Shown: positions 8,512-16,332 of the stretch, piece by piece
How positions within the stretch are numbered: position 1 is the stretch's first letter
Layout of the letters: every line of letters begins with the position of its first letter
DNA from: an uncultured bacterium
Lineage (GTDB): Bacteria; Cyanobacteriota; Vampirovibrionia; Gastranaerophilales; Gastranaerophilaceae
Length of the DNA: 52,476 bases
Assembly (NCBI GenBank): GCA_946622415.1
Contig: CAMOPX010000012.1
Coordinates: 1 to 52,476 of the forward strand
Direction: 5' to 3'
The notes under the pieces: generated by a model
Told to the model about the DNA's origin: nothing
The model's input: the letters and a program-made list of their open reading frames with translations, nothing else
Database searches by the model: none
Translations under genes and position numbers: made by a program

Positions 8512-8520
8512 GTTAGAATT
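8512..8520 (+). promoter_or_regulatory. Extended -10 promoter of the phosphohexomutase-lysS operon
   Basis: TGTTAGAAT is an extended -10 box (TG-N-TAGAAT) placed 30 bases before the start codon. The same form, TGATAGAAT, occurs before the prepilin gene (33197) and rsgA (45191). No convincing -35 is present, as expected for extended -10 promoters. Confidence 0.5.
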
Positions 8521-8550
8521 TTATTACGGTATTAATAAAGAGAGTAAAGT

Positions 8551-10782
8551 ATGACAATGACAATTTGTAATTTGGAAAGTATGTTAAAGGATAGCGTTGA
8601 AAAAAATACGCCGTCTGAAATTAAGCAAAATAAGATTTTTGATTATAATGATAAAAATTCATTTACATTCACTTTAACGCGTGAACTTGTTGAAAAATTA
8701 AAGTTGAAATCTTGGTTTGAAGCATATAAAAAAGAAGCCATGGTATCAACTGCAGGGATAAGAGGGCCTCAAAATATTCTTTATCCTCACGATACCCGTT
8801 TTCCGATTAATACAATAGGTGTTACGCTTGCAACACTTGCAAAAGCGCTTGTATTAAAAGAAAAATATCCGAATAAAGAACTTTTAAAGCTTGCAGGATG
8901 TGAAGTGAGATACAATTCAAAAACTTATCTGGATATAATATCAAGAATCCAAGCGGCAATCGGAATAAGAACGCTTGTTCCTGTTGAAAGACAAACCATT
9001 CCTATTTGGCTTGCTTCTTTTTTAGCTTTTAAATTGGATTTGGTCGGTGCTGAATATATTACTTCTTCCCATGGAATTTCGGTTAAAAATGCGACAAAAG
9101 ATTTAAATAATCAAGGGTCACAATTTTTACCCAATGAAAGTATTGAATTTGTCAATAAAATTGAACAAATTTTATCGGAAGTTGATGAAAAAGGCTTCTA
9201 CAAAATAGAATTTTCGGCGTCAAATGATTCTTTAATTGACGAAGAAACAATGAAAAATCTGAATAACGGAATTGATTTATATGTTGAATATTTAAAAAAC
9301 GGTGTTGCAAACGAAAAAAATATTAATGCAATAAAGAATTTTAAAAACAAAATAGTAATTGATTCCGTTGGCGGTTGTGCTTATAATACATTATCAAAAA
9401 TTTTGAATAAGCTGGATATTAGCAATAATTTTGTATGGCTGAATAAGGAAGAAGACCCGTTTTTTCATTCTATCGGAAAAGATATTAAAAAAGATAAAAA
9501 CGGTAACGATGTTTTTTACGATTGGTCTTTGGATGTTACGGTTTTGGCAAAAAAAGAAGGAAAAGAATATTTCCCTGTTGTTGAATCCTTAAATTACGGA
9601 GAAAAATTAAAAGATTATCCGGTTAATACTGTTGTATTAATAACAGACCCTGACCATGACAGATTAAATATTGTACAAATTGTTTCATCGGATAAAAAAG
9701 GAATTCTTGAAAAAACGGGAACCGATTATGTAGAGTTGGATGACAAAAGAATACTCTGCGTATTTTCCGCAAATCAATCCTTCTTGATGATAATGGATTA
9801 TTGGTATAAGGCTCTTGAAAAATCCAAAGACAGTAAATATTTCATGATTAAAACTACCGCTTCATCCCGTGCATGGAACGAATGGGCAAAGAGCAAAAAT
9901 ATAGAAGTGATAAACACTCCTGTTGGTTTTAAAGAAATAGCCGGTGCTGTTAAAAAAATAGAAGCACAAATGCAAGAAGGTATAGAAAATATTACAATAT
10001 ATGATGTTTTCAATAACAAAATTGAGCTTGGCAAAAACCCCAGAATGATATTTGGCGGAGAAGAATCAGGCGGAATGATTATCGGTGCAATTGAACCCAT
10101 AAAATCATTAAGCGGTCGACTTGCACTCGCCATGAGGGAAAAATCCGCAACAGAAGCAATTATTGTTGCAAGTGCTTTGGTATCGTCTATTGATACAACA
10201 TTAGCTGATTATCTTCAAAAAATTTACGATGAAAATAACATAATTGCAAGAAACGACGTCAGAGTTGATATTGCATATTATAATGAATCAGAACCCGATA
10301 TTGAAAAATTAAAAGCTGCAAAAACAGAAGGCGAAAAACAAAGAACAAAAAACGATTTATTTTATCTCGCGCTTGCTGTTGCAAAATATGAAAACAAAAT
10401 CACTATTGAAAATATAAAAGAAATACTTTCTTCTATATTCAAAGACTTAAATTTTGATAATTTGTCGGATGTATTGTTTGTGGGCGACGGTACTTATCTG
10501 CAATTTGAAGATAAGTTTGTTGAAATAAGACCTTCGGGAACTGACGCAAAAACAAAAGCATATGCCGGCGGAAGCGATAAAAATATGCTCGTTAAATACG
10601 CAGATACTTTAGGTAACTATTCTGGTGAATTGAACGATGTTTATAAAAAATATCTGAATAGTGATTATGTTGAAGCTTCAAAAGAAAAATCTTTTGAAAT
10701 TTATAACAAATACACTCTAAAAGATGAAGACAAAAGAGAATTTAACATTCCAAAATATAATTTTTTAAAAGGAGCAAATTAA
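8551..10782 (+). CDS. Phosphohexomutase family protein (phosphoglucomutase/phosphomannomutase-like), enlarged
   Basis: 743 residues, whereas most family members have 450-580. All four landmarks are present in order: a Ser loop TSSHG (about residue 171, in place of the usual TASHNP), the metal loop DPDHDR (about 365), the sugar-binding loop GGEESGG (about 503) and the phosphate loop RPSGTD (about 660). The spacing between them is larger than usual, so insertions are spread through all domains. The expected reaction is interconversion of hexose 1- and 6-phosphates for glycan precursor supply, but the altered Ser loop leaves substrate uncertain. The start has an AGAGAG site. The stop overlaps the lysS start by one base (TAATG), giving a two-gene operon. 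Confidence 0.85.
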   Translation: MTMTICNLESMLKDSVEKNTPSEIKQNKIFDYNDKNSFTFTLTRELVEKLKLKSWFEAYKKEAMVSTAGIRGPQNILYPHDTRFPINTIGVTLATLAKALVLKEKYPNKELLKLAGCEVRYNSKTYLDIISRIQAAIGIRTLVPVERQTIPIWLASFLAFKLDLVGAEYITSSHGISVKNATKDLNNQGSQFLPNESIEFVNKIEQILSEVDEKGFYKIEFSASNDSLIDEETMKNLNNGIDLYVEYLKNGVANEKNINAIKNFKNKIVIDSVGGCAYNTLSKILNKLDISNNFVWLNKEEDPFFHSIGKDIKKDKNGNDVFYDWSLDVTVLAKKEGKEYFPVVESLNYGEKLKDYPVNTVVLITDPDHDRLNIVQIVSSDKKGILEKTGTDYVELDDKRILCVFSANQSFLMIMDYWYKALEKSKDSKYFMIKTTASSRAWNEWAKSKNIEVINTPVGFKEIAGAVKKIEAQMQEGIENITIYDVFNNKIELGKNPRMIFGGEESGGMIIGAIEPIKSLSGRLALAMREKSATEAIIVASALVSSIDTTLADYLQKIYDENNIIARNDVRVDIAYYNESEPDIEKLKAAKTEGEKQRTKNDLFYLALAVAKYENKITIENIKEILSSIFKDLNFDNLSDVLFVGDGTYLQFEDKFVEIRPSGTDAKTKAYAGGSDKNMLVKYADTLGNYSGELNDVYKKYLNSDYVEASKEKSFEIYNKYTLKDEDKREFNIPKYNFLKGAN

Positions 10783-12281
10783 TGTTAGAAAAAACAGAAA
10801 ATATTAATACAAGTACAGCATCAGGTATAAGAGAAAACAGAATACAAAAGTTGACCGATTTAATAGATATGGGTGTTAATCCGTATCCTTATACTTTTGA
10901 TAAAACGGCTAATGCAAAGACGCTTCAGAAAAAATATGAAAATCTTGAAAACGGTGCAGAAACCGAAGACGTGTATTCTGTTGCAGGTCGTGTTATGGCA
11001 ATCAGAAATACAGGCATGTTTATAGATTTAATGGATTCAACAGGTAAAATTCAAGTATTTTCCCATAAATCAAATTTACCTGAAGAAAAAATGAAATTGT
11101 TAAAATTAATAGATGTAGGCGATATCGTAGGTTTTACAGGTTCAATAAGAAGAACTCCCAGAGGTGAATTATCAATCAAAACTACTGATTTAAAATTATT
11201 ATCAAAATCACTTCTGCCTTTGCCTGAAAAATTCCACGGATTGTCGGATGTTGAAATCAGATACCGTCAAAGATATCTTGATATGATTGTAAATCCTGAA
11301 GTTAGAGATACATTCAGAAAACGCAGTCTTATAATCCAAAAAATTCGTGAATTTTTAGCTCGTGACGGTTTTATGGAGGTTGAAACCCCGACTTTGCAAA
11401 CAACTGCATCAGGTGCTAATGCGCGCCCCTTCTTTACCCATCATAATGCGCTTGAAATGGATTTAACCCTTAGAATCGCGCTTGAATTATATTTAAAAAG
11501 ATTAATCGTGGGTGGAGTATCGGAAAGGGTTTATGAAATAGGAAAATGCTTCAGAAACGAAGGTATTGATACCCGCCATAACCCTGAATTTACAATGATA
11601 GAATTATATCAAGCGTACGCTGATTATAATGATATGATGACCTTAACGGAAAATATGGTTGCATACGTTGCGCAGGAAGTTTTAGGAACAACTAAAATTA
11701 AATACGGCGAAAATGAAATTGACCTTACTCCTCCATGGGATAGAAAAACTATGCTTGGCTCTATCAAAGAAGCAACCGGTGTAGATTTCTTGGAAGTTTA
11801 TAGTGCAAAAGATGCGATAGAACTTGCAAAATCAATCGGTGTATATCCTGATGAAAATTCAAATTGGGGTCAGGTAGTTGAGCTTGTGTTTGAAGAAAAG
11901 ATTGAGCCTTCTTTAATTCAACCCTGTCATATTATAGACTACCCGAGAGAAATTTCGCCTTTAGCAAAAGTACACAGAGATAACGACAGATTAACGGAAC
12001 GTTTTGAAACAAGAGTTAACGGCTGGGAAATCGCAAATGCGTTTTCTGAATTATCAGATCCGATTGACCAAAGAAATCGTTTTGAAGCCCAAGCGCTGGC
12101 AAAAGCAAACGGCGATGAAGAAGCTATGGAAATCGATGAAGATTTCATAAATGCTCTTGAATACGGTATGCCTCCGACAGGCGGTATGGGTATGGGTATA
12201 GATAGACTCGTTATGCTATTGACGGATTCTCCTTCGATTCGTGACGTTATAGCATTCCCAACTATGAGAACCCGAATGTAG
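10782..12281 (+). CDS. lysS: Lysyl-tRNA synthetase, class II
   Basis: 499 residues; charges tRNA-Lys with lysine. The N-terminal OB-fold anticodon domain spans about 60-170. The class II core shows motif 1 (FRKRSLIIQKIREFLARDGF), motif 2 (FRNEGIDTRHNPEFTMIELY) and motif 3 (GMGIDRLVMLLTDSPSIRDV). A strong AAAAGGAG site precedes the ATG, which overlaps the phosphohexomutase stop. The last codons and the TAG stop (12270-12281) lie inside a repeat whose second copy is at 12577, so the final residues TRM may be repeat-derived rather than native. The catalytic core is unaffected. Confidence 0.97.
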   Translation: MLEKTENINTSTASGIRENRIQKLTDLIDMGVNPYPYTFDKTANAKTLQKKYENLENGAETEDVYSVAGRVMAIRNTGMFIDLMDSTGKIQVFSHKSNLPEEKMKLLKLIDVGDIVGFTGSIRRTPRGELSIKTTDLKLLSKSLLPLPEKFHGLSDVEIRYRQRYLDMIVNPEVRDTFRKRSLIIQKIREFLARDGFMEVETPTLQTTASGANARPFFTHHNALEMDLTLRIALELYLKRLIVGGVSERVYEIGKCFRNEGIDTRHNPEFTMIELYQAYADYNDMMTLTENMVAYVAQEVLGTTKIKYGENEIDLTPPWDRKTMLGSIKEATGVDFLEVYSAKDAIELAKSIGVYPDENSNWGQVVELVFEEKIEPSLIQPCHIIDYPREISPLAKVHRDNDRLTERFETRVNGWEIANAFSELSDPIDQRNRFEAQALAKANGDEEAMEIDEDFINALEYGMPPTGGMGMGIDRLVMLLTDSPSIRDVIAFPTMRTRM

Positions 12282-12335
12282 TGAGGCGTAGTGCGATGCA
12301 CTAGCCGAACAAAATGAGGGCAAAAGTGTGCGAAG
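12270..12335 (+). repeat. Direct repeat, copy 1 (66 bp)
   Basis: Starts inside the last lysS codons (ACCCGAATGTAG). It matches 12577-12642 with a single T/C difference near its end. It contains the palindrome TAGTGC-GAT-GCACTA at 12289-12303. Confidence 0.95.
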
Positions 12336-12576
12336 TGCGTAGGGGAAAGCGATGAGCTTTGCCGTTAGCACAAAGACCGTACTAAACCGCCGTTTGAAAT
12401 CTTTGATTTCACAGGCGGAGAACCGTAAACAAGTGAGTTTTAGTTTGCGAAAGCAAACTTAACGAACGCAGTTTACGGCATAAGGATGTGAAGCACGCAC
12501 TCGGTTGCGATGAGCAAGCGAGAAGTGCGAAACTGGACTAAGGCGACGTGGAAATTTTTAATTTCCGCAGGAGCAT

Positions 12577-12642
12577 ACCCGAATGTAGTGAGGCGTAGTG
12601 CGATGCACTAGCCGAACAAAATGAGGGCAAAAGTGCGCGAAG
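12577..12642 (+). repeat. Direct repeat, copy 2 (66 bp)
   Basis: Second copy of the 12270 repeat, with its own palindrome at 12596-12610. It runs on into the second copy of the 29-bp repeat and ends about 30 bases before the glycosyltransferase start, so it probably lies in that gene's 5' untranslated region if transcription reads through from lysS. Confidence 0.95.
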
Positions 12643-12697
12643 CACGCACTCGGTTGCGATGAGCAAGACTGATAGGGTGAAACCTGAATAAGTGACT

Positions 12698-13723
12698 ATG
12701 CTTAAAAATAAAAAAATACTTTTAATAAGACTCAGTGCACTGGGGGATGTTGTTTTTAATATCCCGCTTGCAAATTTGCTCAAAAAAAACGGTGCTACGC
12801 TTCATTGGCTTGTATCGGAAAAAGGATTTGATATTGTGAATACAAATCCTTGCGTTGATAAAACGATTCTTGCGCCTGTTGAAAAATGGAAAAAAGAAAA
12901 AAATAAAATAAAAAACTTTATAGAATATATAAAAATTCTTCGTCAATTGAGAAAAGAAAAATACGATATAATGATTGATACTCAGTTGATTTTAAAGAGT
13001 CTTGTTTGGTCATTTTTTATTAATGCCAAAAGGAAAATTGTTTCAAAAAGTGCAAGAGAAGGTGCTATTATAGGCGGAAATGAGGTTATTGAACCGTTAT
13101 TTAATGATTTTAAACTTCATGCTGTTTATAACTACTTTAAATTTGCAAATTATTTAGGTATAAAGGATTCTGAAATCAAAAGAACACTTCCTTTGATTCC
13201 TGAAGAAATAAAAAATAAAGTTGATGAATTATTATCTTCAACAGATTCAAATAAACCGATTTTAACAATTGCCCCTGCTACTACTTGGGATAATAAGCAC
13301 TGGAATAAAGAATATTGGAAGGAATTAATATCTAAAATTGATGATTCAAAATACAATATTGTATTTGTCGGTACAAACAAAGACAATAGTTTAATTGAAT
13401 ACATTTCGAATAAGAAATATTTGAACCTTGCAGGAAAAACAAATCTAAAAGAGCTGTTAGAGGTTTTTAAGCGAACTGATGTTTTGATTTCTTTGGATTC
13501 CGGAAGCACTCATCTTGCTTGGTTATGTGAAAAACCAAAAATTATTTCAATCTTCTGTTGTACTCCAAAACAAAGGTATGCTCCTCTTGATTCAAAATCA
13601 ATTGCCCTGCAGGGAAATTTGCCTTGTCAGCCTTGTCATAAAAAGAAATGTCCGTTATCAACCGATGAATGCACAAAATATCCCCTTGTTGATGAAGTTT
13701 TATCAGCTTTAAACAGAATTTAA
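12698..13723 (+). CDS. Glycosyltransferase family 9 (heptosyltransferase-like)
   Basis: 341 residues from the ATG at 12698; a GTG six bases upstream is an alternative, and neither has a good ribosome site. The N-terminus ILLIRLSALGDVVFNIPL is the classical GT9 start, and the C-terminal nucleotide-sugar domain carries LISLDSGSTHLAW. The motif CQPCHKKKCP near the end fits the Cys-containing tail seen in WaaC/WaaF-like proteins. Such enzymes transfer heptose or related sugars to lipopolysaccharide core on the cytoplasmic face, which suggests a Gram-negative-type envelope. The acceptor cannot be told from sequence. The gene follows the palindromic island and may depend on read-through from lysS. 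Confidence 0.88.
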   Translation: MLKNKKILLIRLSALGDVVFNIPLANLLKKNGATLHWLVSEKGFDIVNTNPCVDKTILAPVEKWKKEKNKIKNFIEYIKILRQLRKEKYDIMIDTQLILKSLVWSFFINAKRKIVSKSAREGAIIGGNEVIEPLFNDFKLHAVYNYFKFANYLGIKDSEIKRTLPLIPEEIKNKVDELLSSTDSNKPILTIAPATTWDNKHWNKEYWKELISKIDDSKYNIVFVGTNKDNSLIEYISNKKYLNLAGKTNLKELLEVFKRTDVLISLDSGSTHLAWLCEKPKIISIFCCTPKQRYAPLDSKSIALQGNLPCQPCHKKKCPLSTDECTKYPLVDEVLSALNRI

Positions 13724-13726
13724 TTC

Positions 13727-13755
13727 TTGACTGAATATTTTGATTATTGTATTAT
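13727..13755 (+). promoter_or_regulatory. Promoter of tRNA-Leu
   Basis: TTGACT (13727-13732), a 17-base spacer and TATTAT (13750-13755) make a near-consensus housekeeping promoter about 85 bases before the tRNA. The leader between them carries a 7-bp hairpin ATTTTGC-GAA-GCAAAAT (13801-13817). Confidence 0.75.
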
Positions 13756-13839
13756 GGGTGAGTTGAAAACTTAATATTTTCAGTCAGTGGCACTGTTTAT
13801 ATTTTGCGAAGCAAAATTAAACAAATTAAGAATAAATAT

Positions 13840-13920
13840 GGGCCTGTGGCGAAATTGGTAGACGCGCTAGATTTAGGATCTAGTGCCTATGGTGTGAGAG
13901 TTCGAGTCTCTCCGGGCCCA
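13840..13920 (+). tRNA. tRNA-Leu (anticodon UAG)
   Basis: An acceptor stem GGGCCTG pairs with CGGGCCC (one G-U pair) and is followed by discriminator A. The anticodon arm is CTAGA-TTTAGGA-TCTAG with anticodon TAG at 13874-13876. A long variable arm follows (class II tRNA, expected for Leu), then the T arm GAGAG-TTCGAGT-CTCTC. The 3' CCA is not encoded, so the CCA-adding enzyme (see 51023) must complete it. It is followed directly by a terminator. Confidence 0.97.
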
Positions 13921-13935
13921 TACTTAATAAAAAAT

Positions 13936-13963
13936 ACCTTCGATAGTTTAATCGAAGGTTTTA
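13936..13963 (+). terminator. Terminator of tRNA-Leu
   Basis: A perfect 9-bp stem (ACCTTCGAT with ATCGAAGGT), a 6-base loop and a TTTT tail lie 16 bases after the tRNA. Confidence 0.9.
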
Positions 13964-13981
13964 TAATATATAGGTAAATAT

Positions 13982-15145
13982 ATGAATCAAGCAAAAAGAG
14001 CGTTATGGGGAATATCAACAGGACATTTTATTTTAGATATGCATGTTGCGATTTTGATTCCTCTTTATCCTCTGATTGCTCAAAGGCTTGATATTAATCT
14101 TGCAACAATAAGTATTGTTATTGCTTTGGGTCACAGTATGGCATCTGTATTGGAGCCTCTGTTTGGTTTTATTTCGGATAAAATTCAAAAAAGATTTTTT
14201 ATGTTTTGGGGTTTGGTATTGGTCAGTTTATTTATGCCTTTAGGGTATATTGCGCCGAATGCAAAAATCCTGACCCTTTGTCTTGTTATGGGTATGGCGG
14301 GAAATGCCTTTTATCATCCGCAAACAACTTCGATTATAAAGGATTTTTATAAAGATAAAATTGAATTATCCCACAGTATTGGAGTTTTTTTAGGTTTAGG
14401 AACAATAGGATATTCTATGGGGCCTTACTTATCAAGTTTTATTGTTGAAAAATTCGGTTCTAATTTTGTATATATAGGAATCATCGGTATTTTTACAGCT
14501 ATTTTTGCTTTATTTTTTGTACCGAAAATCGAAAAAAGAGAATTTAAAAGTGAGTCTAATTTTCTTTTGGCATTAAAAAATATTTTAAAAAATAAAGTTT
14601 GTGTTGTTTTGATTCTGCTTACTGTTTTAAAAGCCTGTCTTGTAATGAGCTTTGGAACATATATTCCTTTTCTCTTGAAACAATTCGGATACACTGTAAC
14701 GCAAACAGGCTTGATAATGACTGCTTTTTTTATTGCGGGCGGTCTTTCTATGATTTTTGCTTCTCATTTTGAAAAGAGGCTAAAATTAAAAGGCTTGATT
14801 GTGGCATCATATTTTCCGTTATTGCCGTTAGTAGTATTTGCAATAATATCTTTAAAACACTGTCCGAAAATAATTTCCGCAATATTATTTATTTTAATAG
14901 GATTTTTTATATTGCTTGCAGCGGGTGCAATTTTAGCGGGTGCTCAAAGGCTCATTCCGAATAATACGGGAACAATTTCCGGAATAATACAAGGTTTTAC
15001 TTTAGCTATGGGGTCATTACTTTTGATTCCCTTGGGAAATTTCGGTCAGCATTTCGGTGTTTCTTGGATTTTGATTTTTGTTAGCGCGGTTGCTTTATTT
15101 AGTGCTTTATTTTGCTTAAAATCGGATTTGCTCAATAACGAATAA
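13982..15145 (+). CDS. MFS exporter, fosmidomycin-resistance (Fsr)-like
   Basis: 387 residues with about 12 membrane helices, the normal size for the major facilitator family. The start GISTGHFILDMHVAILIPLY and the loop GNAFYHPQ resemble the Fsr group (GHF-x-x-D and fHP motifs), and the intracellular loop after helix 2 carries GFISDKIQKR. Fsr-type proteins export small drugs or metabolites by proton antiport; the natural substrate here is unknown. An AGG site precedes the ATG. It lies just after the tRNA terminator, and the gene converges with the WG-repeat gene, leaving only 7 bases between the stops. Confidence 0.85.
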   Translation: MNQAKRALWGISTGHFILDMHVAILIPLYPLIAQRLDINLATISIVIALGHSMASVLEPLFGFISDKIQKRFFMFWGLVLVSLFMPLGYIAPNAKILTLCLVMGMAGNAFYHPQTTSIIKDFYKDKIELSHSIGVFLGLGTIGYSMGPYLSSFIVEKFGSNFVYIGIIGIFTAIFALFFVPKIEKREFKSESNFLLALKNILKNKVCVVLILLTVLKACLVMSFGTYIPFLLKQFGYTVTQTGLIMTAFFIAGGLSMIFASHFEKRLKLKGLIVASYFPLLPLVVFAIISLKHCPKIISAILFILIGFFILLAAGAILAGAQRLIPNNTGTISGIIQGFTLAMGSLLLIPLGNFGQHFGVSWILIFVSAVALFSALFCLKSDLLNNE

Positions 15146-15152
15146 TATTTTT

Positions 15153-16205
15153 CTACATCCCCTCACGTTCTTTTGACCAAACCCATTCTCCCTTTTTGTT
15201 AATATATCCTTCTTTATTTTCAAATTTTACATAAGCTAAATCTCCGATAAAATCGTGCGCAAATTCGTATATCGGAGGAATTACAAGTTTAAATTCTTTA
15301 TTTATATAGCCTGTTTTATAATCAATTGTAATTTGTGCCATATTTGAATTAAAGTCTTCAAAAGCATTAAATTCACCTTCAGATACATTTTCTGGAATTG
15401 AAAAAAGCATAGAATATTTTATTTTGCCTTTTTTATCCATATATCCGGTTAAGATGTTGTGCGGGTCATTATCAATAAACACTACTCGCAAACCCTCATA
15501 AAAATTTCCGCAATAGGAATTTATGGGGTTGATTTTTGCTTTGTCTATTACGATTTTGCCTTTTTTATTTATATAAGAGCAGGATTTATCTTCACCTTTT
15601 AAAACGGGTGCAAGTCCTTCTTTAAATTCTTTTGGGTCTAAATTATTTTCGTTAAAAGTAATTACGATTTTGCCATTTTTATTAATATAGCCTGCGGTTT
15701 TATATTTTTCATAAGAAATTGCGGCTAAACCATCAGAAAAATTGCTTACATCAAAATATTTTGCTTCTATTACAGTTTCACCTTTTTTATTGATAAATCC
15801 CCATTTATTGTTAATACAAACGGCAGCTAACCCTTCTTTAAACGGTCTTATTCTATCATATATTGCTTTTGATTTTATATTTTTTTCTATGTCAATTATC
15901 CCGTATTTATTATTTTCTTTATATATTACAAAATTTTCGCTCAAATCGCTTAAATCTTCGTATTCAAAATTTAATACAATTTTACCGGATTTATCTATTA
16001 TCCCGTATTTTTGATTTTTACTCTGTACAATTGCATAATTTCCGATAAATCTAAAGGTAAAATTGAATTTTTGTTCTATTATTATATTTCCTTTACTGTC
16101 TATAAAACCGCCGCCTGATTTATCGTTTATGGGGTATAAATTGTTAGAAAATACATTTTCCGTGCTTAAAAATAAAATCGCTAAAATTAATAAAATTCTT
16201 TTCAT
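15153..16205 (-). CDS. Secreted WG-repeat protein
   Basis: 350 residues. A signal peptide (about 1-20) is followed by about eight WG-type repeats of 35-50 residues. Each has the pattern G-x-I/Y-x-x-K-G-K/N-x-V/I-I (GFIDSKGNIIIEQKF, YGIIDKSGKIVLNFEY, WGFINKKGETVIEAKY, AGYINKNGKIVITF and so on). WG repeats form beta-structured scaffolds in many bacteria, usually of unknown partner; this one should be periplasmic or secreted. No catalytic residues are apparent. It appears to be a single gene, oriented away from the terminator at 16281. Confidence 0.9.
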   Translation of the reverse strand: MKRILLILAILFLSTENVFSNNLYPINDKSGGGFIDSKGNIIIEQKFNFTFRFIGNYAIVQSKNQKYGIIDKSGKIVLNFEYEDLSDLSENFVIYKENNKYGIIDIEKNIKSKAIYDRIRPFKEGLAAVCINNKWGFINKKGETVIEAKYFDVSNFSDGLAAISYEKYKTAGYINKNGKIVITFNENNLDPKEFKEGLAPVLKGEDKSCSYINKKGKIVIDKAKINPINSYCGNFYEGLRVVFIDNDPHNILTGYMDKKGKIKYSMLFSIPENVSEGEFNAFEDFNSNMAQITIDYKTGYINKEFKLVIPPIYEFAHDFIGDLAYVKFENKEGYINKKGEWVWSKEREGM

Positions 16206-16280
16206 AATAATTTATTTTACTCTAATTTAAAAATAGTCCTTATTGTGTAACAAATATTAATAAATAAAAGTCCTATAATT

Positions 16281-16313
16281 AAAAAGGACAAAGAGTATCC
16301 CTTTGTCCTTTTT
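16281..16313. terminator. Strong terminator after the acyl-CoA synthetase gene
   Basis: A 13-bp stem (AAAAAGGACAAAG with CTTTGTCCTTTTT) and a 7-base loop. The A/T arms provide T-tracts in both directions. It lies 20 bases after the stop of the minus-strand synthetase and upstream of the WG-repeat gene, so it insulates the two. Confidence 0.88.
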
Positions 16314-16332
16314 AATTATTTATTAGAAAATA

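Larger units (their letters stand above)
12270..12668 (+). repeat. GC-rich mosaic palindrome island between lysS and the glycosyltransferase
   Basis: About 400 bases, visibly richer in GC than the flanking genes and without a supportable gene. Besides the 66-bp direct repeat, a 29-bp repeat occurs exactly at 12490-12518 and 12639-12667. At least six hairpins follow one another: 12289-12303; 12346-12360 (AAAGC-GATGA-GCTTT); 12387-12418 (CCGCC and TGAAATC arms); 12423-12478 (CCGTAAAC/GTTTACGG enclosing AGTTTGC-GAAA-GCAAACT at 12442-12459); 12496-12529 (around TTGC-GATGA-GCAA); and 12548-12568 (nine pairs, one a G-U as RNA). The core GCGATGAGC recurs with different but complementary flanks. This suggests a mobile or structured repeat family; it is neither CRISPR nor rRNA. 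Confidence 0.8.

Noticed and set aside
12270-12668. CRISPR-like repeats
   Set aside because: Only two copies of each unit, of different lengths, without regular spacers and without cas genes.
11939-12783. Minus-strand ORFs over the lysS end and the palindromic island
   Set aside because: They are shadows of lysS, the repeats and the glycosyltransferase. There is no ribosome site, and the protein sequence is low-complexity without any family pattern.
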